From Thermodesulfobacteriota bacterium (lineage in GTDB: Bacteria > Desulfobacterota > Dissulfuribacteria > Dissulfuribacterales > UBA3076), in assembly GCA_003645605.1 (NCBI GenBank), contig QNAY01000111.1:1-5496 (forward strand): a DNA stretch of 5,496 bases, given 5' to 3'. A program made the translations under genes and the position numbers. Positions 1 through 5,496 of the stretch are shown here, one piece after another. The stretch's first letter is position 1, and each line of letters starts with the position of its first letter. The notes beneath the pieces were generated by a model. It was not told the origin of the DNA, did not search any database, and was given only the letters and a program-made list of their open reading frames with translations.

Positions 1-107
1 AACCACCTGTGTTGTCATTTTGACCGGAGGGAGAAATCTGTAAATTCCACATGTTATAGCTAACAACAGATTCCTCGCTACGTTCGGAATGACACAAATA
101 GGTGGTT
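1..107. repeat. Imperfect inverted repeat (REP/MITE-like), reaching the window edge
   Basis: Two arms face each other. Bases 13-40 match the reverse complement of 67-94 at 22 of 28 positions, around a 26-base spacer. Outside these, AACCACCT at 1-8 is the exact reverse complement of 100-107, so the dyad extends outward and may continue past base 1. The arms carry a TGTCATTC-like outer end and a GAGGAATCTG-like inner end, which resembles dispersed palindromic elements I associate with Desulfobacterota and similar genomes; that resemblance is from memory. A transcript could fold here and protect or terminate the message of an upstream gene. The element overlaps the longest possible upstream extension of the radical SAM gene and argues against that extension being coding. 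Confidence 0.7.
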
Positions 108-127
108 TTCGTTCAGGCACTAAATAT

Positions 128-1261
128 ATGGCAGAGAAAATGAAAACAACCCGCAGACATTTCATAAAGACGGCTTTTTGTGCCACCTGTGGTACTTTGC
201 TGTTTCCTTGGGAGTGTGCACGGGCCAAAGACTATTTTTCTTCAACAGATCCCCATGTAAAAGAAGCATATTTCTATAAACAGCTCGCCAATGGCACGGT
301 CCAGTGCAGCACATGCCCCCATGAATGTGTGATTTTGCCCGGCAACCGCGGAAAGTGTCGCGCAAAAGTCAACATCGAGGGAAAACTTTTTTCCATCTCT
401 TATGGTAACCCTTGCGTGGTACATGTTGATCCGGTTGAAAAAAAACCGCTTCTGCATTTCTATCCCGGAAGCAAGGCGTTTTCTCTCGCAGTAGCCGGAT
501 GCAATTTTCGCTGTCTGAACTGCCAGAACTGGGAGATATCTCAAACCAGCCCGGACAAGACCCGTAATTACAATCTGCCCCCTGAGGAAGTAGTTCTGAC
601 GGCTTCGCGATACAGATGCAAGAGCATTGCCTATACATACGCCGAGGCCACAACTTTTTATGAATATATGGTCGATATTTCTGCAAAGGCGAAAGGGGTG
701 GGGATTAAGAATGTCTGGGTGAGCGCTGCGTATATTAACCAGGCCGCCCTGAACAGGCTGTGTGATGTGATCGACGCAGCCAGTGTCAATCTAAAAAGCT
801 TCTCAGACAAGATCTACTGGGATCTGAACGGCGGGCACCTCGAACCGGTCCTTGAGACCTTCAAGACCCTGCACCGGCGAGGCATCTGGATGGAGATTAT
901 CAACCTGGTCATTCCAACCTATACCGACGACATGGAAATGATAAAAAAGATGTGCGGGTGGATTGTGGATAACCTCGGGCCTGAATATCCCCTTCATTTT
1001 TCGCGATTTTTCCCCCAGTATAAGCTTGTCCATCTGCCACCTACGCCTGTAGAGGTCTTGGAACAGGCCAGAGATGTGGCCTTGAAGCAGGGACTGCATT
1101 ATGTTTACATCGGCAATGTGCCCGGCGGATGTGATAAGACTGTTTGCCCTGGTTGCAAGCGCACGGTGATTCAAAGAAGGGGTTATACGCTGCTGGAAAA
1201 CCATGTGGAACACGGAAAATGCAAGTTCTGTGGGACCTCAATCAGTGGCCGGTGGGATTGA
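128..1261 (+). CDS. amrS: AmmeMemoRadiSam system radical SAM enzyme with Tat signal peptide
   Basis: This is a radical SAM protein of 377 residues related to pyruvate formate-lyase activating enzymes; its substrate is unknown. The [4Fe-4S] motif CX3CX2C is Cys125, Cys129 and Cys132 (GCNFRCLNCQNW). In front of it is the family's CxxCPxxC...GxC module (Cys60, 63, 67, 77). The C-terminus carries a zinc-ribbon-like CPGC...CKFC set (Cys340, 343, 365, 368), plus an extra Cys335. The N-terminus is a clear twin-arginine signal: TRRHFIK at residues 8-14, a short hydrophobic stretch, then A-R-A at 31-33 as the probable cleavage site. Export of a radical SAM enzyme is odd, because SAM and its reductants are normally cytosolic. 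No start has a good ribosome binding site. I prefer ATG 128 (AGG ten bases upstream). ATG 140 is equally possible and keeps the Tat signal. ATG 89 lies inside an inverted repeat. Its stop overlaps the next start by one base, and that next gene encodes its usual partners, which makes the family call firm. Confidence 0.93.
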   Translation: MAEKMKTTRRHFIKTAFCATCGTLLFPWECARAKDYFSSTDPHVKEAYFYKQLANGTVQCSTCPHECVILPGNRGKCRAKVNIEGKLFSISYGNPCVVHVDPVEKKPLLHFYPGSKAFSLAVAGCNFRCLNCQNWEISQTSPDKTRNYNLPPEEVVLTASRYRCKSIAYTYAEATTFYEYMVDISAKAKGVGIKNVWVSAAYINQAALNRLCDVIDAASVNLKSFSDKIYWDLNGGHLEPVLETFKTLHRRGIWMEIINLVIPTYTDDMEMIKKMCGWIVDNLGPEYPLHFSRFFPQYKLVHLPPTPVEVLEQARDVALKQGLHYVYIGNVPGGCDKTVCPGCKRTVIQRRGYTLLENHVEHGKCKFCGTSISGRWD

Positions 1262-2721
1262 TGAAAAAGACCAAAACTGCAATTATGGCATTTGTATTGG
1301 CATTATTCTTTGGCTGGCCTATGGAACCCTCATTCGCCTCTGACGAAGCAAGTCAAACAATACGGCCACCGGCGGTCGCCGGCCGGTTTTACCCGAATGA
1401 CCCTGAAGAGCTTGGTAAGACAGTCAGGACCCTTTTAAGAGATGCATCCGGTCTTGATGTTCAGGGAACAATCCGGGGTCTTGTTTCTCCACATGCCGGA
1501 TTTATTTACTCGGGTATTATCGCTGCTGCAGGATACAGGCAGATAGCCCCTTCCACCAGGACTGTAATACTCATTGGACCGAGTCATCGATTTCCCTTAG
1601 GGCCGTCCATTCCTTCAGTGACAGCCTATCAAACTCCCATGGGAAATGTCCGGCTGGCACAACTTGCTTTCAAGCTAAGGAAACCGCCCATCTTCGAATC
1701 TGTCCCTGAAGTTCACAAGATGGAACATTCCCTTGAGGTCCAACTCCCCTTTCTACAGGTGATGCTGAAGGACTTTGAGATTGTGCCGATCCTGATAAAC
1801 AGCGGAGATCCCAAGGCCCTTGCCTCAGCGCTTGCTCCACACATTGACAACAATACACTGATAGTGGCAAGTACGGATCTTTCCCACTACTATCCTTACG
1901 AAAGGGCGGTTTCCATGGACCGGATATGCACCAGTGCCATCACCAATGCAGAGTTTTCCCGTATGCCGCTGTGCGAGGCCTGCGGTAAGCAGGCGGTTAT
2001 GACTCTGATGCATATTGCCGAAATTAAGAACTGGGATGCAAAATTGATCGATTATAAAAATTCCGGCGACACTGCAGGAGGCAAGGACAATGTTGTGGGA
2101 TATGCGAGTATTGCCTTTGTGGATAAAAAGAAGGAGTTAAAAAAAATGAAGGAATCCATATCTGCCCAGGATAAAAAGGCCCTTCTCAGGCTTGCCTGCT
2201 CCGCCATTGAGGCAAAGCTTGTGAATGGCGTCAAGGTGGAAAGGCCGGGGCCTTCTTCTATTCTGAAAGAAGACAGGGGCTGTTTTGTCACATTACATAA
2301 ACACGGGCAACTCCGGGGATGCATCGGAACCATAGAGCCTGTATGTCCCCTTGTTGAATGCGTGGAAAAAAATGCCCAAAATGCGGCTTTCCAAGATCCA
2401 AGATTCCCGCGCTTGAGTGCAGAGGAGCTGTCTGAGATAGATATTGAGGTGAGCGTCCTATCTGTACCGGAAAGACTTGATTTCAAGGACGGAGACGACC
2501 TGAAGCGTCAGCTTCGACCAAATATTCATGGAGTAATTCTGTCTCGTGGGATGCACAGATCGACCTTCCTCCCCCAGATCTGGGAACAATTGCCGGACAA
2601 GGAACAGTTCCTCGAATACCTATGTGTCAAAGGCGGCATGCCGGCAACTGCCTGGAAAGACCCAGCGACCAATGTTGAGGTATATCAAGCCGATGTCTTT
2701 GGCGAAAAGGATTTCAAGTGA
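1261..2721 (+). CDS. amrB-amrA: Exported Memo–AMMECR1 fusion protein (AmmeMemoRadiSam proteins B and A)
   Basis: A 486-residue fusion of the two usual partners of the radical SAM gene. Residues 1-26 are a Sec-type signal: MKKTK, a hydrophobic core, then S-F-A before the likely cut at 26/27. Residues about 34-288 are the Memo domain, related to class III extradiol dioxygenases and to human MEMO1. It has VAGRFYP (39-45), SPHAGFIYSG with His78, GPSHR with His109, EHSLEVQLPFLQ (155-166), STDLSHY with Asp206 and His209, and Cys241. By analogy to MEMO1 these form the metal site. A lysine-rich linker (289-298) leads into the AMMECR1 domain (about 300-480) with LRGCIGT (351-357), DPRFPRLS (379-386) and KGGMPATAW (457-465). 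The molecular role of both domains in bacteria is unknown. I chose ATG 1261 because it yields a signal peptide and the TGATG overlap with amrS; the open frame from 1144 lies inside amrS. The domain junction is an A8 run that may be slippery. Confidence 0.93.
   Translation: MKKTKTAIMAFVLALFFGWPMEPSFASDEASQTIRPPAVAGRFYPNDPEELGKTVRTLLRDASGLDVQGTIRGLVSPHAGFIYSGIIAAAGYRQIAPSTRTVILIGPSHRFPLGPSIPSVTAYQTPMGNVRLAQLAFKLRKPPIFESVPEVHKMEHSLEVQLPFLQVMLKDFEIVPILINSGDPKALASALAPHIDNNTLIVASTDLSHYYPYERAVSMDRICTSAITNAEFSRMPLCEACGKQAVMTLMHIAEIKNWDAKLIDYKNSGDTAGGKDNVVGYASIAFVDKKKELKKMKESISAQDKKALLRLACSAIEAKLVNGVKVERPGPSSILKEDRGCFVTLHKHGQLRGCIGTIEPVCPLVECVEKNAQNAAFQDPRFPRLSAEELSEIDIEVSVLSVPERLDFKDGDDLKRQLRPNIHGVILSRGMHRSTFLPQIWEQLPDKEQFLEYLCVKGGMPATAWKDPATNVEVYQADVFGEKDFK
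2131..2148 (+). promoter_or_regulatory. Internal ribosome-binding-site-like sequence and A8 run at the Memo/AMMECR1 junction
   Basis: AAGGAG (2131-2136) stands nine bases in front of an in-frame ATG (2146-2148, Met296 of the fusion), exactly between the two domains. Bases 2139-2146 are a run of eight A. Initiation at this ATG would give a 191-residue AMMECR1 protein with no signal peptide, probably cytosolic. In a transcript with seven A, the Memo frame would stop at TGA overlapping this ATG (ATGA). The AAGGAG also simply encodes part of a Lys/Glu-rich linker, so chance is a real alternative. Confidence 0.45.
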
Positions 2722-2739
2722 GCCTTCATTGAAATAGCC

Positions 2740-2799
2740 GTTGAATGTCCGGTATTGGATATTCGTTTTTCATTCGATGTTGGACGTTCATCTTTTTTT
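2740..2799 (+). terminator. Candidate intrinsic terminator of the amr operon
   Basis: The arm at 2740-2750 (GTTGAATGTCC) pairs with 2782-2792 (GGACGTTCATC) over eleven positions, with one G-U pair and one mismatch. Seven T residues follow directly (2793-2799). It begins 18 bases after the stop of the Memo–AMMECR1 gene. The loop of 31 bases is long for a standard terminator, which lowers confidence. The same arms could instead be part of a dispersed TTCGATGTTGGACGTTC-like intergenic element. Confidence 0.45.
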
Positions 2800-2808
2800 A
2801 TGTCTTTT

Positions 2809-2832
2809 CTCGTGCTTTCGTACCTTCGTGAT
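2809..2832. repeat. Three units of an 8-bp tandem motif (yTTCGTGm-like)
   Basis: TCTCGTGC, TTTCGTAC and CTTCGTGA follow each other, with CGT at 2811, 2819 and 2827. The array is short and imperfect and lies between the amr operon and malQ. No function can be assigned from the sequence. Confidence 0.4.
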
Positions 2833-2859
2833 TGATTTTGAATAATTTCTTAACCGCAC

Positions 2860-2898
2860 AGTCAAAAGTAGTTTACACTTTGTTGGGCTTGTGATTTT
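2860..2898 (+). repeat. Dispersed intergenic repeat, copy A, upstream of malQ
   Basis: The segment starting AGTCAAAAGTAGTTTACACT is nearly the same as the start of copy C at 5391: three mismatches over the first 33 bases, then a one-base shift before ATTTT. It also shares AAAGTAGTTTACACTTTGTT exactly with copy B at 5321-5340. The core is a small imperfect dyad (AAAGT, seven bases, ACTTT), as in an operator. It ends about 50 bases in front of the malQ start, where a promoter would lie. It could be a regulator site, a piece of a mobile element or a neutral dispersed repeat; the window cannot decide. Confidence 0.7.
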
Positions 2899-2944
2899 CC
2901 TATTGCAGTTGGACCGACCATTATCTGTTGCTGAGGGATAACTC

Positions 2945-5143
2945 ATGAACGAAAATGTGTTTGATCAACTGGCTGAATTTTGCGGGATTGGACCCGAATA
3001 TCACGATATCTGGGGCAGAACTCATCAGGTCTCTGAGAAGACCAAATTGGGTCTGTTGAGAGGCATGGGTCTGCCGGTAGATGACGAAGCCTCTGTCCGT
3101 TCCGCCCTGGTCGAGAAGAAAGCTTTTCTCTGGCGGCGTTTGCTGGACCCTGTCCTGGTTGTGAGGGAGACTGAGTCTCCGGTCCGGGTCACGGTCAGGC
3201 TTCCTGAGACGGATACCGGAAACGGATTTGAATGGTCACTCAGGGAGGAGGGCGGAGATTATCACAGTGATACTTTCTTGCCCAAAGAGCTGGAAGTGAA
3301 ACACCGCGGCGAGGTGGAGGGGGAAACCCATGTCCAGTGCATACTCTCTCTCCCGATGACGCCCAGCCCTGGATATCATCAACTGGAAATTCGTCAGGTG
3401 GAAGGAGGGCGAGGGCTCTCAGGGGTCATGCGACTCATCGTTGCTCCCAGTACTTGCTACATACCTTACGGGCTCAAGGAGAGACGTGTCTGGGGACCTG
3501 CAGTACAGCTCTATAGCCTCCGTTCCATACGTAACTGGGGTATCGGGGACTTGACGGACCTCAAGACCCTTGTTTCATGCTGTGCCGATATGGGTGCAGG
3601 CATCCTCGGTGTCAATCCCCTGCATGCCTTGTTTTCGGAAGACCCCGGATATGCAAGTCCCTACAGCCCGTCAAGCAGGCTTTTCATAAATCATCTCTAT
3701 TTGGACGTGGAAGCCATAGCGGATTTTTCCGAATGCGATGAAGCACGGGATATGGTTAAGAATCCGGAATTTCAGGCCAGGCTTGTCTCCATCAGGGAAG
3801 GCGAGTTTGTGGACTATACTGAGGTGACCGCAGCGAAACGCCCTGTCTTGGAAATACTTTACAGACATTTCCGTACCCACCATCTGGAGCACAAGGACGA
3901 AAGATGCAGAGCCTTTCGGTCCTTTCAAGACCAGGGAGGCGAGGAGCTGCACAGCTATGGACTTTTTGAGGCCCTTCAAGAATACTTTCACCAAGAGGCC
4001 CCCGGGGTCCGTGGCTGGCCGGCCTGGCCAGAGACCTATCGTAATCCGAAGTCCCGGGCGGTGGCCGAATTTGCATCAACACACCAGGGACGGGTTGAAT
4101 TTTTCCAATATCTTCAATGGCAAACGGATCTGCAACTTGGTGCGGTCGGACGGCAGTCAATGGAACTGGATCTCAAGGTAGGGCTCTATGAAGATCTGGC
4201 CGTCAGTGTTGACTCGGCAGGAGCGGAGACTTGGGTCCATCAGGATCTATATGCCCTTGGCGTTCGTATCGGGGCCCCTCCCGACGACTTTAATCTCAAC
4301 GGTCAGGACTGGGGGCTCCCTCCTTTGATCCCGGACAGGCTTGTAGAGGCGGCTTATGCCCCGTTCATCGCCACTCTCAGTGCCAACATGCGCTACGCAG
4401 GAGCCCTAAGGATTGACCATGTGATGGGACTCATGAGGCTCTTTTGGGTGCCGCAGGAAAGCAAGCCGTCTGAAGGGGCCTATGTTCATTACCCCTTTGA
4501 AGACCTTCTGGGAATCCTGGCCCTGGAAAGCCAGAGAAACAGGTGCCTCGTGATCGGCGAGGACCTCGGCACGGTACCGGATGAGGTGCGCAATGCCCTG
4601 AAATCCATGGGCATACTGTCCTATAGGCTCTTTTACTTCGAAAGGGAAGCAGATGGGAAATTCAAGGTTCCTCATGATTACCCCGATCAGGCCCTGGTGG
4701 CCGTGAGCACCCACGATCTTCCTACCCTTTCCGGATACTGGCGGGGACGGGATCTAGCGGTAAGGACCGATCTGGGTCTTTTTCCGGAAGATTCTTTGCG
4801 GGAAGCCCAGATCGTGATCAGGGCGCAGGACCGGGCCCGTCTCCTTATCGCCCTTGAGCGCCAAGATATGCTACCGGAGGGTATAGGGGTGGATCCGGCC
4901 TTGGCCCCGGAGATGACTGCTGAGTTGGTAAACGCTATTCATCTCTACCTGGCCCGTACCCATTCCAAGATTTTGATGTTCCAGCTTGAGGATGTCTTTG
5001 GTCAGTTAGAACAGGTTAATCTCCCCGGGACGACGGAACAGTATCCAAACTGGCGTAGAAAGCTCCCGCTTGATCTTGAAGTCCTCATGGAAGATCCTCG
5101 CATTGAATCCCTTGCCAGGGTCCTGCGGCGGGAAAGAGGATGA
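2945..5143 (+). CDS. malQ: 4-alpha-glucanotransferase (amylomaltase, GH77)
   Basis: MalQ moves alpha-1,4-glucan segments between maltodextrins and releases glucose, in the cytoplasm, serving maltose/maltodextrin and glycogen use. The 732-residue product is near the size of the long, E. coli-type enzymes. Residues 1-170 are the N-terminal region of that type, starting with a helical segment (LAEFCGIGPEYHDIWG). The GH77 barrel starts near RVWGPAVQLYSLRS (181-194). The active site is complete: nucleophile Asp491 in RIDHVMGLMRLFW, acid/base Glu539 in IGEDLGTVP, and Asp591 in STHDLPTLSGYW. GLYEDLAVSVDSAGAETW (413-430), GAPPDDFNLNGQDWG (443-457) and the C-terminal VNLPGTTEQYPNWRRK are also typical. 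GAGGGA (2933-2938), six bases ahead of the ATG, supports the start. There is no signal peptide. It stands alone, 223 bases after the amr operon, so it probably has its own promoter, though I see no convincing -35/-10 pair. A repeat copy lies just upstream. There is no sign of truncation or frameshift. Confidence 0.97.
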   Translation: MNENVFDQLAEFCGIGPEYHDIWGRTHQVSEKTKLGLLRGMGLPVDDEASVRSALVEKKAFLWRRLLDPVLVVRETESPVRVTVRLPETDTGNGFEWSLREEGGDYHSDTFLPKELEVKHRGEVEGETHVQCILSLPMTPSPGYHQLEIRQVEGGRGLSGVMRLIVAPSTCYIPYGLKERRVWGPAVQLYSLRSIRNWGIGDLTDLKTLVSCCADMGAGILGVNPLHALFSEDPGYASPYSPSSRLFINHLYLDVEAIADFSECDEARDMVKNPEFQARLVSIREGEFVDYTEVTAAKRPVLEILYRHFRTHHLEHKDERCRAFRSFQDQGGEELHSYGLFEALQEYFHQEAPGVRGWPAWPETYRNPKSRAVAEFASTHQGRVEFFQYLQWQTDLQLGAVGRQSMELDLKVGLYEDLAVSVDSAGAETWVHQDLYALGVRIGAPPDDFNLNGQDWGLPPLIPDRLVEAAYAPFIATLSANMRYAGALRIDHVMGLMRLFWVPQESKPSEGAYVHYPFEDLLGILALESQRNRCLVIGEDLGTVPDEVRNALKSMGILSYRLFYFEREADGKFKVPHDYPDQALVAVSTHDLPTLSGYWRGRDLAVRTDLGLFPEDSLREAQIVIRAQDRARLLIALERQDMLPEGIGVDPALAPEMTAELVNAIHLYLARTHSKILMFQLEDVFGQLEQVNLPGTTEQYPNWRRKLPLDLEVLMEDPRIESLARVLRRERG

Positions 5144-5178
5144 GCAAGGGCCATGCCTACCGTATCTCCAGAAAAAGG

Positions 5179-5248
5179 GCCAGGAATTGACCGTTAGCTT
5201 TTAGCTTAACACCCTGTTTTTATACAAAGTTCTTGCCTAACGGCTGGC
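5179..5248. repeat. Imperfect dyad downstream of malQ, possible transcript end
   Basis: CCGTTAG (5191-5197) is the exact reverse complement of 5237-5243, and GCCAG (5179-5183) pairs with CTGGC (5244-5248), so a transcript could form a long, asymmetric stem. Within it a smaller hairpin, GTTAGCT with AGCTTAAC (5193-5210, one bulged T), is followed six bases later by TTTTT or more (from 5216). This is a weak candidate for the malQ terminator, since the inner stem is short and AT-rich. Confidence 0.35.
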
Positions 5249-5264
5249 ATTCGTCTATGTTGAA

Positions 5265-5278
5265 AAAGTGAAAACTAC
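5265..5278 (-). repeat. Inverted partial copy of the GTAGTTTACACTTT repeat
   Basis: AAAGTGAAAACTAC is the reverse complement of GTAGTTTACACTTT at 5324-5337 with one mismatch in fourteen. With copy B it frames the strong hairpin at 5282-5311 and makes a nested dyad. Confidence 0.5.
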
Positions 5279-5281
5279 AAA

Positions 5282-5311
5282 ATGAAGGATGCCCTAATGG
5301 GCATCCTTCAT
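5282..5311. terminator. Perfect 13-bp hairpin, possible terminator (better for the - strand)
   Basis: ATGAAGGATGCCC (5282-5294) and GGGCATCCTTCAT (5299-5311) are exact reverse complements around a TAAT loop. On the - strand the stem is followed by TTTGTAGTTTTCACTTTTT, a broken T-rich tract, so it could end transcription from a convergent gene beyond the right edge. On the + strand no T tract follows, so it would serve malQ only as a 3'-end-stabilising stem or a back-up stop. It may instead be the centre of a mobile-element remnant. Confidence 0.5.
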
Positions 5312-5314
5312 GGC

Positions 5315-5445
5315 AAGCTCAAAGTAGTTTACACTTTGTTCATCCTGTATTTTGGCAGTGAAATTTGAAATTAGGACATGCTTCACGACAAGTCAAAAAT
5401 AGTTTACGCTTTGTTGGTCTTGTATTTTGGCAGTGAAATTTGAAA
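5315..5445 (+). repeat. Two direct copies (B and C) of the malQ-upstream repeat, 75-bp period
   Basis: Copy B (5315-5370) and copy C (5390-5445) line up at a constant offset of 75 bases. Both contain a form of GTAGTTTACACTTTGTT, and both end with the identical stretch TGTATTTTGGCAGTGAAATT followed by TGAAA. The first half of the unit is shared with copy A upstream of malQ; the TGTATTTTGGCAG half is much less clear there. The sequence between B and C (5371-5389) and that after C differ. Copy C has changes at two positions of the dyad core. Confidence 0.8.
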
Positions 5446-5496
5446 CTGGAAATTGGAAAAAAACAAAGATATAGAGGTGCATTACCTAATTTCTAA

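Larger units (their letters stand above)
5144..5496. other. Gene-free, repeat-rich intergenic region
   Basis: These 353 bases hold no reading frame I would call a gene in either direction. The composition becomes AT-rich compared with malQ. The region contains a loose dyad after malQ, a strong 13-bp hairpin, two direct repeat units and one inverted partial copy, each listed separately. The last 40 bases show only an A-rich stretch with no recognisable start or binding site. Confidence 0.7.

Noticed and set aside
20..60. Promoter TTGACC (20-25) with TATAGC (55-60) before amrS
   Set aside because: The boxes are about 29 bases apart and belong to the repeat arm and its spacer.
89..127. N-terminal extension of the radical SAM gene to ATG 89
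   Set aside because: It starts inside the right arm of the inverted repeat, has only CGGA directly next to the ATG as a binding site, and pushes the Tat motif away from the N-terminus.
1144..1260. Upstream extension of the Memo–AMMECR1 reading frame to ATG 1144
   Set aside because: It lies within the conserved C-terminus of the radical SAM gene in another frame and would bury the signal peptide; ATG 1261 gives the usual TGATG overlap.
2052..2486. Open frames on the - strand opposite the Memo–AMMECR1 gene (also 803-1213 opposite amrS and 3671-4160 opposite malQ)
   Set aside because: They have no recognisable domains and are explained by the codon pattern of the clearly conserved genes on the + strand.
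5282..5368. Small open frame of 28 codons beginning MKDALMGILHG
   Set aside because: Its first third is the perfect hairpin and the rest is the repeat unit, it has no ribosome binding site, and copy C does not preserve it.
5328..5428. Promoters within the repeats (TTTACA or TTTACG, then TATTTT)
   Set aside because: The spacing is only 14 bases in both copies, too short for a standard sigma-70 promoter, and copy A does not keep a TATTTT at that place.
5315..5456. CRISPR array
   Set aside because: Only two units, about 56 bases long and diverged, with a 19-base gap and no cas gene nearby; copy A lies more than 2 kb away as a single unit.

Overview
The window holds three protein-coding genes, all on the + strand, and two repeat-rich intergenic stretches. 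It looks like a mesophilic Gram-negative bacterium. The combination of a Tat-signal radical SAM protein, an exported Memo–AMMECR1 fusion and dispersed CATTCCGAACG...GAGGAATCT-type inverted repeats suggests Desulfobacterota (the former Deltaproteobacteria). That placement is an inference from general familiarity; no marker gene is present.

Left part (1-127): a long imperfect inverted repeat reaches the window edge. It also shows that the longest reading frame at this locus, from 89, starts inside repeat DNA, so the true start lies further in.

Centre-left (128-2721): a two-gene operon for the complete 'AmmeMemoRadiSam' set, a conserved guild of unknown function. The first gene is the radical SAM enzyme (AmrS). 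The second is one polypeptide that joins the Memo-like protein (AmrB) to the AMMECR1-like protein (AmrA). Stop and start share one base (TGATG), so translation is probably coupled. Both products have export signals: a textbook Tat signal on the radical SAM protein and a Sec-type signal on the fusion. This implies a version of the system that acts outside the cytoplasm, which is unexpected for a SAM-dependent Fe-S enzyme. The Memo/AMMECR1 junction is a run of eight A residues preceded by AAGGAG and ending in an in-frame ATG. Losing a single A would split the fusion into two genes with an ATGA stop/start overlap.

Middle intergenic region (2722-2944): a candidate intrinsic terminator for the amr operon, an 8-bp tandem motif, and one copy of a roughly 35-bp repeat containing GTAGTTTACACTTTGTT about 50 bases upstream of malQ.

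Centre-right (2945-5143): a full-length malQ (4-alpha-glucanotransferase, GH77) with all three catalytic acids, for maltodextrin/glycogen metabolism. Nothing links it functionally to the amr genes.

Right end (5144-5496): no gene seen. This AT-rich stretch has a 13-bp perfect hairpin, two direct copies at a 75-bp spacing of the repeat found upstream of malQ, and an inverted partial copy.
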